Assembly: GCA_024138025.1 (NCBI GenBank)
Contig: JAMXBD010000973.1
Span: forward strand, 124,001-188,000
Origin: Combretum micranthum
Taxonomy: Eukaryota > Streptophyta > Magnoliopsida > Myrtales > Combretaceae
Direction of reading: 5' to 3'
DNA length: 64,000 nucleotides
A program made the position numbers and the translations under genes. Every line of letters starts with the position of its first letter. Positions within the stretch are counted from its first letter, which is position 1. Below, in pieces: positions 1-13,261 of the stretch. The notes under the pieces were generated by a model. The model did not search any database. It worked only from the letters and a program-made list of their open reading frames with translations, and was not told where the DNA came from.

Positions 1-30
1 TATTCACACTAATTTCCCTCCACATTTATC

Positions 31-38
31 TATAAATA
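31..38 (+). promoter_or_regulatory. LTR TATA box
   Basis: A TATAAATA motif is followed by ACC and a CT-rich leader, the same context as in all plus-strand copies of the family. It is the probable core promoter of this LTR; the rest of the upstream region is outside the window. Confidence 0.6.
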
Positions 39-418
39 CCCTCTCTCTCTTCATTTCTTTCACACACTTATTCACCATAACAAAACTCTCTCAAAATCAC
101 TTATCAAATATTCTCTCTGCAATTCCTCTTCATCTTTCCATATTCTCATTATTTCCATACCGCAACAACCTCTCTTTCTCTACCATTCACATCTCTACAT
201 TAGGTAAAATTCTTACTAATATTTCTTTACCATGTCATGTAACATAACATGATCATGGTGTGCGTTTCCTAAACCTATAAGTGTTATGGAAGCAATACTA
301 TATTCATGTTTTGTTCTTGTTCATGTATAAAATCTCATTTAGTTATTATGTTATTTTATTGTTGTTATATTGTTATTATTTCTCTTATTTAACTTCTATA
401 TGTTACTAAATATATTTA

Positions 419-440
419 TGTATATATATATATATATATA
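419..440. repeat. (TA)n microsatellite
   Basis: A run of about eleven TA dinucleotides lies just before the conserved GAGCATATAAGCTC motif of the LTR. Other copies have variable TA-rich sequence at the same place, so it probably arose inside the LTR. Confidence 0.8.
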
Positions 441-545
441 TTTTTTAGAGCATATAAGCTCATTAACTTATTTTTATTTATTTATGCCTTACAATTTATT
501 AATTTATTTCATGCTATTATGTTAAGATTATTCTTTCTAGTCTTA

Positions 546-614
546 GACTTGTCCTTATCAAGTCAAAACAATTTTTTCTTATTTTTCTTTCTGGACTTGC
601 CTATGTCTAAGTCC
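546..614 (+). other. LTR stem-loop cluster (two of three stems)
   Basis: Two inverted repeats are kept: GACTTG..CAAGTC (546-564) and GGACTT..AAGTCC (593-614). The first hairpin of the cluster has lost its left arm in this copy. The second stem differs from other copies (GGACTA..TAGTCC) at its inner pair on both strands, so pairing is preserved. Confidence 0.6.
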
Positions 615-1750
615 GGGAAGCCTTGAAACAAGCTAAAACTTTCAATACTTGATATTTATTATGTGCTCATTTCCATATTTTCCATCTTTCATATTTTTGT
701 CATGTTACTTAATTATAAACTCATGATCATGCATGATTATGTTGTTGTTGTCTCAATAAAAAATAAAAAGTTCTTTCTTAAGTAAAGAAAATAGAACTCC
801 ATTTCAACAAAATGCTTTTCAAAGAATTTTAGACAAGTTTATTATAGATTTTAGTGTTGTTGATATGCAAGGACTTTTTTAAAATTTAACTAAGTAATTC
901 TTGAGTTTCTTTTCGAACTACAAAAATAAAATTATCATTTGAAACCTTAAGGTCGATAATTCTTTGTTTTATAAATTTTTCTTAAAAACTTATTTATGAG
1001 ACCCATACTAACATTTTCATAAGTACAAAGATCAAGATAAGCTTTTCAAACCAAGTTAAAATCAACTCACTAAGTAAAGTCTACTTAGCGAATGAAATTT
1101 GTAGATAACTTGAGAGGACTAAAATTTTAGAACTTAAATTATCTTTTAAGAGTCAATGAAAAATAATTGTATATAGAAATCACGTATTTAATGACTCAAA
1201 ATTTTTAGTTTTATTCCTAAACAACTTAAAATAAATTTGCCAAGCTTCTCTATTAAGACAATTTTTTTTTATGAAAAAAAAATTATTGACTAAGACAACA
1301 TCATTAGAATCATGTGTATAATATGAGTTGCATATGTATTAAAAGGATTTTCAACTATATAAATATCTATATGGTTGCTATAGGATTTTTGGTTGATAAA
1401 AAGTTTGGAAAAATTAAGTTTTGAAGGCTAGAAATTTTGTGATAGATTTGTACCATGTCTTTTAGGAACCTAAATGACCTTTCATGATAAAAATAACCTT
1501 AGAAATAGATATATCTTTTTGAGTGGGTAGAAAACAACATATTATATGAGAAAGTCCGATTTAAAAGGAGCAAGTTATGACCATTATAAGTTGGAATTTC
1601 ATCCCATAGGAATTTTGACAAACTTAGTGAAATAAAATTTGCAAGTTGAAGTAGAAATTCCAAAAAACACTCATTTTAGGTATTTCTCTTATTTAGGTAA
1701 CGTGTAGCCGAAGTTCCCATACCCCAAAGATTACTACGACTAGAAATTTG

Positions 1751-4700
1751 TGTCACGCCCTAAAGGTTACTTTAAACATAACAGTCCGCCGCATGCTAAA
1801 CAAGACGTAAGAATCACTACCATTGTCATTCAAAAGTCTTGTGTTAGTATGCAAGGCATTCCCTTACGATAATAGAATACATAAACAGTTGGAGATAGAT
1901 AGTTCATTTTGATAGGATAAGCATAAAAACATAAACCACATATATCTCTGGATCAATTACAAAATACTTAGGGGCAATCCCCTGTTAAACAAAAGTTTAG
2001 GTATTATCTTTTTGGTAAAACCCGATCGTTTAAGGTTTACTATGAAAAGCTATACAGAACTAATCATAAACTTCTAATGGGGAAGCACTCCTAACATTGC
2101 ATTACCTGATTTGAACAAGTTCGAGGACGTGGCCATATGTACGGGAACTGCATCAAAAAGAAACTATGGGGGTATAAGCTATGCTAGCTTACTGAGTTTC
2201 ACTTCCAAAATTAAATACTTCATCAAACAATAGGGTAAAAAAGTTATATTATCAATCATATGAAATGCACAAGCACATGAGCATACAGTACATAAGACTT
2301 TCCAAGAGTCCTATGTTGAATGGATTTACGCCCTCCATTCGGGGTAAGGTGTTTCAGGCCCATACGACCACATATTTCAATTTTTCTCATTTATATAGAG
2401 GTTGATTCACATGCCTAATCACTCAATAATTTTTGTAGTTGATGCAAGTGCCTACACCACTACTATTTTAATTCAGGCCATCATGCCAATGTTCGAGTTT
2501 ATAGGCCCCTCGTTGCCCAGCTATTATGCCTTCTTCCCATAAAGGAATAATAACAAATGCAATGTGACTCAACATATGGTATGTATGGTCAATTTAATTG
2601 TAAGATCATCTCATATTATTTAAGCGTATTATAGGCGATCATAGATATTGCAAACACTTCAATCATAAACACAATACAATTCATAGCACTTTTCATTTCG
2701 ATATTTATCATCAATTCAACCAAATAGAATTCACATGCACATTCCAATTTTATCTTGTCCTAATTCTAATGCCACTATCATTACAAACATAATCATAAGC
2801 ATGTAATTTAAAGATAGTGAACTCACTCGACCATGGATACCGGTCTCTAATGGTAGCAATCCAGAAATGAGAATTTTCCCCCAATTCAAAATCACCTAAA
2901 CGAAAGAAATACCCAAATGAGTATTTCATACCATAACTAATCCCAACTTATTAAATAAAACTCTTGAGTTCATAATTTCTGTGGTTGATGGAAATTCCAA
3001 CTTAAAACGGTCATACCTTGGTCATTTTAACTCGGAATTTCGCAATTAAGCTATCAATTTCTATCTACTTCGAAAGATCTACCTATTTATGATGTTTTTA
3101 TTAAGTTTTGAAAATGTTTAGGTTTCGGAATGCTTGGATCAGTTCTTATCAGTAGCTAAAACTTGCATTTTCGAAATTATTTTATGAAATTTACATTATT
3201 TCTATCAAGTATATTATATGTGCATGTAATATTTACAAGTTATGATCATGAACGACATGATATGAGCTATTTACATGTAAATCCTTAATGATTTTTGTTT
3301 AAAAAGAATTTTTAGAAGACTTTTACTTTGTAACAATTTCAAGAACACTTGGTTGGAAAAACTAGCTTTATTTCTTTGAAAATCATCCATATTTTTACTA
3401 GGATAAAGCCTTGATGACCTATATAAGTAATACATTCATTATCTTAACAAAATTTTTCATTTAAAGGTTGGAAAATAGATGTTTACATGTGGGTCTTGCC
3501 TAGTGACGAATTTTCCACAATTTTAGGAAATGAAAATATTGTTTGATCCAAGTTTGGAAACCTTTCCTATGTTTTAGGTTTATATTTTGATAAAACACAT
3601 TTATTCTTATAAGAATCATGTCTTTATTACATTTATTCCCTAAAGCTTCTATTTTTCTATTAAAATCATCATTTTGACATTTAGAAATAGGTGTTTAAGT
3701 GAGGATCATTTTTAGATACGAATTTTGAGAATTTGTTTTTGAGATTATTTCTTGTGAAAAACTCATTTAATCTTTCTAAAATTAGGTTCTAATCAAATCT
3801 ACTCCCTAAGGCTTTCATTTCTTTATTAAAACTCTTGTTTTAGGGTTGGAAAATAGGTGTTTTCTTGGCATTTCACCCTAGTTACCAATTTCAACATTTT
3901 TGTTGGTGCTGAAAGATAGATGTAACTTAACTTTTGTAACCCTTTTCTTGTTTTGAAAATTTCTCTTAGTAAAACTAAGCTCATCTTATAAAAATCATTC
4001 ATTTATGATACCCATCACCTAAGCCCTTCGTTTTACATACAAGATCTTCATTTTGAAGTTGGAAAATAGGTTTTCTAAATGGTTGTTTCTCAAGATCCGA
4101 ATTTTAAAAATCACTTTTGATAGAAACAAAATGGATCTTTGAGTTTTGGCAGCACCTTCATCAAGACTACCATATTACAAATCCTTTATGTATGTAAAAC
4201 AAGTAATTATGGCATTTAAAGGACTCTAGACAAATAGATTTACTATACTACTAATGTTATGGATGTAGATGCAACATGAACAATATGTAGAGGAGATAAT
4301 AATGAAAATATATGCACAAAATTTCCATAAGAACAATATATAACAATAATATAGCAAAATACTAGTATATCAACTTTAATAGCAAGATCTACACATTGTG
4401 ATGGCAAGGATATCATTTTTTGGTGTTTTCACATCCCTAGCATAAAGCTCATGGGATTTTTGGTGGAATCACATATATATGATCTTGTCATCACATGTTT
4501 TTATAGTGGTAGGATCAAGATCTATTATATATTTAGTATTTGGAGAAGGAAACTTGAAGAAAAAAAAATTGTGTGTATGTTGTGTGGGCAAGAAAAGCTC
4601 ACGGCAAAGAGGGAGGAAAGGGAGAGAAAAAGACTTTCCAAAAGTTTGTTTTGTGAGAAAATGAGAGAAAGTAAAAAGTGAAAGGTGAAAGAGATGTTAT

Positions 4701-5395
4701 ATAGGAAAAGAAATTAGGGTTTAAGTGAATAATTAATTGAGAAAAAAAAATCAAACAAAGGAGAGAGTGAGTGAGGGACGGGGCGCCGGTCTTGTGAGAA
4801 GAGAGAGGGAAAGAGTTGTTTTGATTCAATTTGTGTAATAAAATTCAAATTTAATAAGTAATTTAAGTAATAAAATGTATTGGAAAGGTAAATTATAAGG
4901 AAATGATGTAAAATTGTAAGAATAGGGTATGGGTGGTTGTACTTGGTGAATAGTGTGAAAGAAATCAAAAAGTTGATTAGATAACTAATTTACTGGTAGT
5001 AATGAAAATACGATTAAAGGACTATAACTGTAATTTTTATAACTCGAAAAATTATTATAAATATATTTTTGAATTCCTTATTAAATTTTGGTTGTAACGA
5101 GTCCTATATATTAATTTTCTATTTCCGAGTCCCGATGACCAGTTTTAGAGAATAGATCCTAATCGGGTTCGAAACGAATGAATTGTTCAGAATTCTGATC
5201 TTTTATGTTTTGATAAATTATTTAGGGCTATAGTATAGAGTTAACTCATTCTTATAGTTCCGGGGTTTCGTTCTCGGGATTGCCGGACATAGGGTTTCTA
5301 GGCCTAACTGGTCCAAGGGTATTCTTTTAAGGTTTCGATTCCTGGTTCCAATTTTCGAAACTAAATTCAGATTGCTAAGAAAACAAGGGCTTACA
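1751..5395 (-). mobile_element. Solo LTR of the long family, nested
   Basis: A complete minus-strand LTR of 3645 bp. On the plus strand it begins TGTCACGCCC and ends GGGCTTACA, the reverse complement of the family's TG..CA termini. The flanking pentamers are atttg (1746-1750) and gtttg (5396-5400), a target duplication with one mismatch. Inside, read on the minus strand, are a TATA-like CCTATATAAC near 4696-4705, CT-rich leader sequence (4600-4830 complement) and the conserved block (about 3001-3060). No internal coding region or second LTR is present, so it is a solo LTR. It sits inside the plus-strand LTR at 1-6499 and is therefore younger than it. Confidence 0.85.
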
Positions 5396-6499
5396 GTTTG
5401 TTTGCACCATGGTTGAGTGAGTTTATTTTTCTACATTTTTGTATTTATGTTTTTGCTTGTAGATTAGCCACATTAGAATTAAGAAAAGTTAAAATGAGAA
5501 AGCGCATGTGCCTTACATATATGGTTGAAATTATGTTAAGTATATCGAGGCGGGAAATGTCTATAATAAATGTTTGATTTAGCATAGAAATGATATGTCT
5601 GCAAATTCAATAATCACTCATTAAAATACCTAAGATTTTGCCATGAGTACCTAATTAAATTTATTTATGCATAACACGTAGCGAGTCATACTGCATTACT
5701 ATTATACACTTGGTGGGATAAGGGCATTGTAGTAAGATCCGTAGAGTCCGAAACTCTACTTAATGGCGAATGGTCGCTAAATAAATTTAATGGTGGGTAC
5801 ACACTCGAATTAACTATAATTTTTAGTGGATTGTATAAAACTACAAAAACCTTATTTGCGAAGAGCGGTTTATATGGCTTGGAACCTAACCTCGAATGGG
5901 GGGTCAATCCATTTACCACATGATTTTTCGATAAGTCATGTATATTGTTTGCTCACGTGCTTGTTACATTTCATATGCTTATTTAAATAACTTGCTTGAT
6001 TATCAATTGTTCGAGTACTTTATTGTGGAAATAATTCTCACTAAGCAAGTAAGCTTACCCCCTCTTAGATACCTTTTGCAATACTTGCATTTATGGTTGA
6101 AGCCCTGATGTTATTTTTCCCAAGTACTACCTTTCGGATTCAACAGCTTTTGGATGAAGTCAAGGACTAAAAGCAGACTTAGACTTCTAAGTAAAACTCC
6201 GGTGTAACTATTTTGATTAAACTATGATGAACTATATATTTTGATAGGGGAACGTCCCTTTGATATTCGTAAGACTTCTTATGTTTTATATTTAAGATGC
6301 TTTTGTTATGATTTCCATTCTTAATTGCTATTATGAATATCTTCTTAAACAACTTGTTTCAAAGTTGTTCCTCTATAATTGTGAAGGTACACCTTATACC
6401 TATTATCGAAGCTTTTAGGATGATTAAGGTTGTCGTACTTAAGCTTTAATATTGAGTGTGGTGGACTGTTGCATTTACAGTACCCTTTGGGGTGTGACA
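5396..6499 (+). mobile_element. Long-family LTR, second part
   Basis: Continuation of the LTR begun at 1. It carries the region that in other copies holds the minisatellite (5697-5880, no clean tandem unit here), the conserved segment before the 3' end, and the terminus GGGGTGTGACA at 6499. The position that reads TTTTGCAG in the best copies reads TTTTGCAA here (about 6072-6079), removing the candidate splice acceptor. The pentamer after the LTR is ctaac; its partner lies outside the window. Confidence 0.8.
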
Positions 6500-9325
6500 C
6501 TAACCCTATGGCAACCCCACCCAAACTCACTGGCGTGACAAGTCATTAACATATAATCAGAATATCAATACGTGATGCGGGTACCATGTTCATGTTAATA
6601 CAAGTATGTTGTCATGCAATGCTTGTCCATTTCACTTAAGGGTCGATTAAGGCTTAGGTTAAGTTATTAGTGATCATACAATGTTCAAACAATCATCAAT
6701 ATGCATTACAAATCAATAACATGAAATTGGTTATCACTTCTAGTATGAAAGCTTGTCACTCATTGAGACACCATGCCATACACATTATTCCCATCTCTAT
6801 ACATGACTAGTTATGTTTATATGGAAATCTGTGCAGTTACATTACAAGCATAAACAACGTGATAAGATTGAAGTTACTCACTTGTACATCCTGCTTAAAA
6901 ATCATAGTAGTCTACTGAAAACTCTGGATCTTGGTTTACGGATCCTATAGAATAACAAGCATACATTACTATACTTACAATTGAGAAGGAAATCTTATCA
7001 GTGCTTACGTGTCCTTGATTCATATTAAAACTTCTTAACTTATGTGTTTTCTTTATTGCTTATAACTTAGATCCAGTCGCAGCTAGCTTAGGAAGAATCG
7101 CGGGGTCATTCACGGGTAGAAACTAGGTTGCGCCTTTATAAACTAGGAATCGTGGGGTATCAAAAAACATCCACAACTTCAATTGCAGGTCAAATTGAGA
7201 GTGTGATTTAGGCTGTGATTAAGGCTATGCTCAACTTAATTTTTAACTTAGCCGTGATTTTGCTTAACCCTAATCATATGGCTAACCGTGGGGCATGATT
7301 TAGGCCACGGTTGAGGCTGTGTGTAAACTTTGTTACCCTCAATTCTTAATCAAAGTCTATCGCTGCTCTAACCCGAGGGTAAAACTAGGCCACGATCTCC
7401 AACAAACATACTGAACAACAACTTAGCTTATACTATCTTACAACCTAACTCTTCTCTAATAGATACTCGCTTTGAAGCATGGATAGAGATAAACTTAGCA
7501 CAACTAGCTCTAGAAAACTCACAAAACTAACATAAAACTTTCATCTTCTTATTTTTAACTCTAGTTCCAACATTAAAGTTTTAGGGTAGTATTACTCTGT
7601 TATATTGCAAGTTCTGTTATATTTTGTTTAGTTGAGCTAAGTTAGTTTTGTTTATAAGCTTTTTATAGATATATTACACTTTAGGCCTAAACAAACTCAC
7701 AAAGCAAGTTTTACCCGTTTTTAACACTTCTTAGTAAGCAAGGCTCGATTTTAGTTTTCTAACTTATAACATCTCGACATTTCACACGTGAATGATGAAA
7801 TGTGCACATGTACTTGTATATTCAACAAAGATATTATTTGAAACTTTTTGAAAATAAAGTAAATCAAAGTTACCTGTCATGCTTTTTGAAATTACTTCAC
7901 TCACTTCTTTTCAAAACGCTGATCATGAAGCTTATAAACACTATCTTGGGGTTTTTTCATGTTAAGAAAGTAAGTGTTTTAGGAAACGATTTTTTGTATG
8001 TAAAAGAGATTATATTAGAACAGTAGATCTTGAAAATATAATGGTTATCTTCTAAAAACAACGATGTCCAATTGGTATAAACTCTCAAATCTCTAGTTGC
8101 TTTCTTTTTACGTAAAAGAAAAGAAGTATGATCTAATTAGGAATTGTCATTTTAGCATGTAATGAAAGAAACATTATTAAAAGAAAAGGATAACATGATC
8201 ATGCTTTGGAATTTACGATGGACAGCTTGCAAAGTAATTTATGGTAATTTTGGAAAAGATTTAATTATAAGAAATAAAAATCAAAACCTTTTAATGTATA
8301 TAATATGAACAAATTATAGTATCTGATAAATATTAATTAAGGTACTAGCAAAACATTTATTATTTGAGGACGCAAAAATTAAAAACGAGATTTACCCTTG
8401 AAAACTTGTGAAAACAAAATTTAAGTTATTATCTAGAGTTTTGTGTTCTCGTGAATTATTTCCAAACTATTTTTGCTTAACCAAAGCATTAAAGATTTTA
8501 ATTTTTTAATTTTTAACTCAAGTTAAGCAAAATTCAGGGATTACATGCATCCTTTACCATAATCGAACAAACTTATTATAATATGATGAACTTACCACTA
8601 TGGAAAGTTAGTGTAGAAACCATTTACCACAATACAACAAACTTACCATAATTTGACAAAGTTACAACTTACTACAATAGAACGAACATACCACAATATG
8701 ACATACTTAGCATAATTCTTTTTTTTTTTTAATTCTTTTTCTGCTTTTGTAGATCAGACAACTAAGACTAAAACATTGGATCTATCGGTTCAAAATGCGG
8801 CTTAAAATGGGGTTTTTGATAGAAGAATTATTGCGATAACATTCCATAGTAAGATTTTATATAAAGTTACCCATAAATGACTTATATTAATAAATTTCCA
8901 ACAAGTATTGAAATAATAGCTTATAAATACTAATTTTTTTATTTTTTCCTATGAATTACTAATTTTGTTTTTGACATATAATAGTGATAATTGATAGTGA
9001 ATAAACAATTTTCTTTTTAAAATACTCTTATTTATTGAAATTTTACATACTATTCCATTCATTTAAACACTTAATGTAATCCTTGTTGATGCCAATAGAA
9101 AGTCTTTGTAGAATGTTTGGATTGCAAGAAGAAGAAGAAAAGTTTTATCATAGGTCAACTATTCAAATAAGGGTCAATAACTACTACCATAAATTTATTA
9201 TATAATAATAATAGTGACTAATTTTCAAAATTTTATTCATATTTCTATGCTACCAATAAATTCAAGTGGTATGATGATGTCATCGAAACTTTTATAAAAA
9301 TAGGAGTGGGTAGATAATCTTTTAT
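6500..9325. other. Unclassified AT-rich sequence
   Basis: No gene is supported. Short phrases around 6540-6910, such as a run resembling 'acaagcataa..actcact', recall the minus-strand form of the long LTR family and may be a very old, diverged relative. Between 7190 and 7400 the phrases 'ggctgtgatt' and 'ggccacggttgaggctgtg' recur irregularly. A short degenerate tandem repeat lies at 8555-8715. The rest shows no structure that I can name. Confidence 0.4.
8555..8715. repeat. Degenerate ~20-bp tandem repeat
   Basis: The phrase 'acttaccataatatgac' and close variants recur about six to seven times, spaced roughly 18-30 bp apart. Units are imperfect and lengths vary, so it is an old minisatellite or a decayed tandem array. 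Confidence 0.5.
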
Positions 9326-10811
9326 ACATGTGTCACGCTCCGAAGGGTATCCTAAACGTGGCAGTCCGCCACATATAATATCAAGACTTAAGAATGACTA
9401 CCTTAGTCACGCGAAAGCCTTAGTATTACATGTAAGGCATCTAGCACAGTAATAGGAGATGCTTTTGGGAAGCATAGTTTAGGCAAGTAAGAATGAACAT
9501 ACAAGAATCCAGAAATAAAATATATTATAGCATTAATAACCAAAGGTTTATTACACGATTTCTTAAGGGCATAACCTTGCTAAACCCAAAGATTGTAATA
9601 GTCTTTACAACATCCAATACTACATTAAAGATTTCAAAGGAATTCTAATCTAATTCTTCAAGTAGATTTCCTCCAAAAGCTTCAATGGAAAACTTACACG
9701 GATATAGGAAGGCCCCGGGCATAAAAATAGGTGTTCCTGAGAATACAAATACCTATAGGGGTGTAAGCTTATGGGCCTAGTGAGTAAATCCCAAAAATTC
9801 ATACTCAAAGTAAATTATCAACTAAGTTTATTAGTCAAGCAAATGGAATGCAACAACCACGTGAGCATACAAGACATATGACTTTCCAGGAATCATATGT
9901 TGAATGAATTACGCCCTCATTCGGGGTTGGGTATTCAGGCCAATTACAGCCACAACTTTTTAAAACACTTTTATAGGTCTTACCTGTAAGCCCCCGAATT
10001 TTTCGATAATGAATACGAAATCGAAAACCCTAAAGTCTAACTCAAATTGAAACCGAACCTTAAACAATTTGGATCACGGAATTTCATAAGAGAATTTTCA
10101 AAACAAAAATAGAAAGTTCAATAATCAATCGATTCAAAAATCTGAACATGAAAAGATCCGCCTATCCGATCCCTGAGTTAAAATGGCCAAGATGGATTAA
10201 ACCCTAATCCTAGTCAAACCGGAGTTCAAAAGTCAACAAAGATCAAGATAATCAAGCAATTTCAACTCCGGCAATCCCACGTTCTCAAACCCTAGAAAAC
10301 AAAATTAAGTTAGTGGCTTAAAATAATTCGTAATAATATAGGATAGCATAAAATATCATATTTGCGAATTTCGAGTGTTCTTCGGACTATAACGAGATCA
10401 GTCCTCGAAAAGCTTGTCCCGGAGCTCGGAATATTAAAAATATTCCGATAACACCAAAAGACTCGTAATTAAACAAGGATTTCAAAAATATCAGTTTTAG
10501 AATTTTTCGGTAACCAAAAATAACAGATATAGCTCGTTTATTCCTTCTATTCATTACTATTTACCTATCTCTACTTTTTCTTCCACCTATTTCTTACTAC
10601 ATACATACCTATTTTCTTACTTTTTACATTACCAATGCAACTTTATTCACATCAAACTTTACACTTTATTTCTTTTCCTTACAAAAATTTACAAAATAAA
10701 TAAAAGTCCTCCCTCTCTCTTCCCTTTAGGCACCGGTCCCCCTCTCTCTTACACTCAATTATTTTTCTTTTTCAATTATTTTATTACATCAAAAATTCAC
10801 TCCAAAAATTC

Positions 10812-10819
10812 TATAAATA
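10812..10819 (+). promoter_or_regulatory. LTR TATA box
   Basis: TATAAATA followed by CCCCC, about 830 bp into the LTR. The matching site in the 3' LTR is at 18647-18654. If transcription starts about 30 bp downstream, R plus U5 would be about 3.1 kb, unusually long. Confidence 0.65.
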
Positions 10820-11313
10820 CCCCCTTCTTCCTTCATCCTTTCACACACTCATTTTACATAACAAAACTCTACCAAAATACTCTCTCAAACCTCTCTCCAA
10901 CAAATCTCTCACAAAACACTCTCTACCCATTTCAACTCTTCAAGAAGGAAAAAAAAAAAAAAAACAAACAAAACCCATTCATCTCTTTTCAAACCTTCCA
11001 TAAAACCTTAGGTAAAAGTTTCTTTCATATATACTCATCATGTTCACATAACTTAACATGAGTTTAGTGTATGTTTCTTAGACTCATTGAGTTAAAGAAG
11101 CAACAATTTATTCATGTTTTGTTTTTGTTCATGTTTCTACTCCTTTCCTTATGTTAATATTTTGTTGTTATTATTATTGTTATTATTTGCTTCTAATCTA
11201 ACTAATATATAGTATTATATGTATATATATTTTTTTAGAGCATATAAGCTCATTTGTTATTTATTTATTTCCAAGTCTTGCAATTTATTTACTTGTTTTA
11301 TGCAATTTATTAA

Positions 11314-11401
11314 GACTAGTCTTTCTAGTCTTAGACTTGTCCATATCAAGTCAAAACAAATTTCTTTTCTTTTCTTTTGGGACTAGTCCATTCTTAGTCC
11401 C
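11314..11401 (+). other. LTR stem-loop cluster
   Basis: Three short hairpins in 88 bp: GACTAG..CTAGTC (11314-11330, 5-nt loop), GACTTG..CAAGTC (11334-11352, 7-nt loop) and GGGACTA..TAGTCCC (11379-11401, 9-nt loop). The same three stems recur in the 3' LTR and in the LTRs at 51117, 40090 and 9331, with loops that vary more than stems. Confidence 0.7.
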
Positions 11402-13261
11402 GGGTTGCCTTGATGAAGCTAAGGTTCCCAATACATGATCGAGATATCTTGATGAAACTAAGGTTCCCAATGCTTAATTATTTATTTATGTTTATTTACT
11501 TACAAGTATTTCTTTCGATCTTACTATGTTTTATCTTTACTTTTACATTGCTACATAATCATATTCATGCATGATTAAGAATGTTGTTGTCTTAAATAAA
11601 AATAAAACAAAATAAAAATCGGTTCTTCCAAAAGTAAACTAGATTTCTTAACAAAAGGAATTTTCTCAAAAGATCTAAGTTTTATTTTTCCAAAGGATAA
11701 GCTAATCATAATTTCTAGAAGAAGTAGTAAAGTAGATTTCTTCAAAATAAAAGGAACTTATTTCTTTTCTAAATCAAAAACTAATATCCCATAAATGAAG
11801 AATTTTTAACCATAAAGGATTTTAACTCAACCATATCTTTTATACGACTTAATTATGTTCATTATAGACTTTGAGAATCGCATGCTAAGAAAGTTCTTTC
11901 AAAACTTAAATTTGTATTATTACTCTCTTTTCAAAAACAAAAATGAAGTTTTACTAAGTTCTAAAGTTAAAATTCTTCAAGAAAGTTTTTTTTTTAAACT
12001 TGTCTAAAGGGGTTATTTTATATTAAGTATAAAACAAGTTTTTCAAACCAAGATAAAATTAACTCCCTATTTTAAAGATCAACTTAGAAAAATAAAATTT
12101 GTCAAGAAAATAAAGTTTTAAAGGTATATCTATAAAAATATAAGGAAAACATATATTGAATACAACTTTAAATATTTGAAGCTTAAGGAATATTTTAAAA
12201 GCTTATTTTCAATCACTAGAAATAGAGTTAGTAGATAACTTAAAGAACCAAAATTTTTGAAAATGAATTTACTTTTGAAAAGTAAGAAAAAGAAATAATA
12301 ATAATAAAACATTTACTCATAACAACTCAAATATATATATTTTTCACAATTCAAAAAGGAGAAATTTTCAAAAGTCTTGTCTTTTAAATCCCTAAAGAAA
12401 AATTGTTTATGGAATATCAATCTTGAGACAACACTACAAAGATCATGCATACGTATGAGTATAAATATATGTTCAAAGGATTTTTCAACTATATATATAT
12501 ATATATCCATATATTTTTCTTAAGAATTTTTTAGGGAAGTAAAGTTTGAGAAAATCATATTTTGTAAACTATAAATTCGTAACTATTCTGTACCGTGGTA
12601 TTTTCCAACCCAAATGGATTATTATGACAAAAATAACCTTAGAAATGGATAGATTCTTTCGAGTAGGTAGAAAACAATATATTATAAGCACAATTCCGAG
12701 TTAAAATGACCAAGTTATGGCCATTTTAAGTTGGAATTACCTTCTACGCGAATTTTAACGATCTTATGACATAGTTTTTGATAAGTACCATAGAATCAAT
12801 AAGAAATACTCATTATGGGTATTCTTCTTGATTAGGTGAACCCAAGGAAGAGTATTCATACCTGGATGATTATTTTGATTAGTGGATTTACCGATCAACT
12901 CATCCGTAAGAAAGATAGATCCTCATGGCCAAGTGAGTTTATTTCTTACCCTTTTCGTAGTTGGTTGTGCTTGTAGCTAGAAGCACTAGAAGTAGGAAAA
13001 GATGAAATGAATTATGTATGATAATATTGGTTGAAAGAATGTTAAGCATACCGAGGCATGAATCGTTGTTAATTAATGTTTTGCTATTATTCTGTTGGAG
13101 TGTGTGCAAATTCTGTGATCACCTTTAAATTACTTTAAACATATACTATGAATTATATTAATTGATTCATGCATATCACGTAGTTAATTTCATTGCATGA
13201 GCTGTTAATCTCGATGGGACAAGAGTTTAGTAGCCGGGCATGCAGTAGCATAAATCTGCAA

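Larger units (their letters stand above)
1..1750 (+). mobile_element. Long-family LTR, first part (window-truncated)
   Basis: The window opens inside a plus-strand LTR of the dominant long-LTR family; the part upstream of the promoter lies outside. Visible in order are a TATAAATA box (31-38), a CT-rich leader ending in AG|GTAAA near 204, the GAGC..GCTC motif near 450, two hairpins (546-564 and 593-614), and the conserved block around 1496-1600. The LTR is then broken at 1750 by a minus-strand solo LTR and resumes at 5396. The family assignment rests on the shared order of these motifs with better preserved copies at 24027, 31681 and 51117. Whether it is a solo LTR or the 3' LTR of a larger element cannot be told, because the 5' end is missing. 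Confidence 0.85.

Noticed and set aside
4451..4968. Several overlapping short frames on both strands
   Set aside because: They fall in the CT-rich leader of a minus-strand LTR; low-complexity composition explains them.
6500..6541. GGCGTGACA at 6532-6540, like a second long-family LTR end
   Set aside because: The sequence before it does not match the family tail, so it is probably coincidence or a small rearrangement.
12130..12510. Short frames, repeated near 19874-20125
   Set aside because: They are antisense to the two LTRs of one element and Phe/Tyr/Leu-rich from AT-rich DNA, with no domain.
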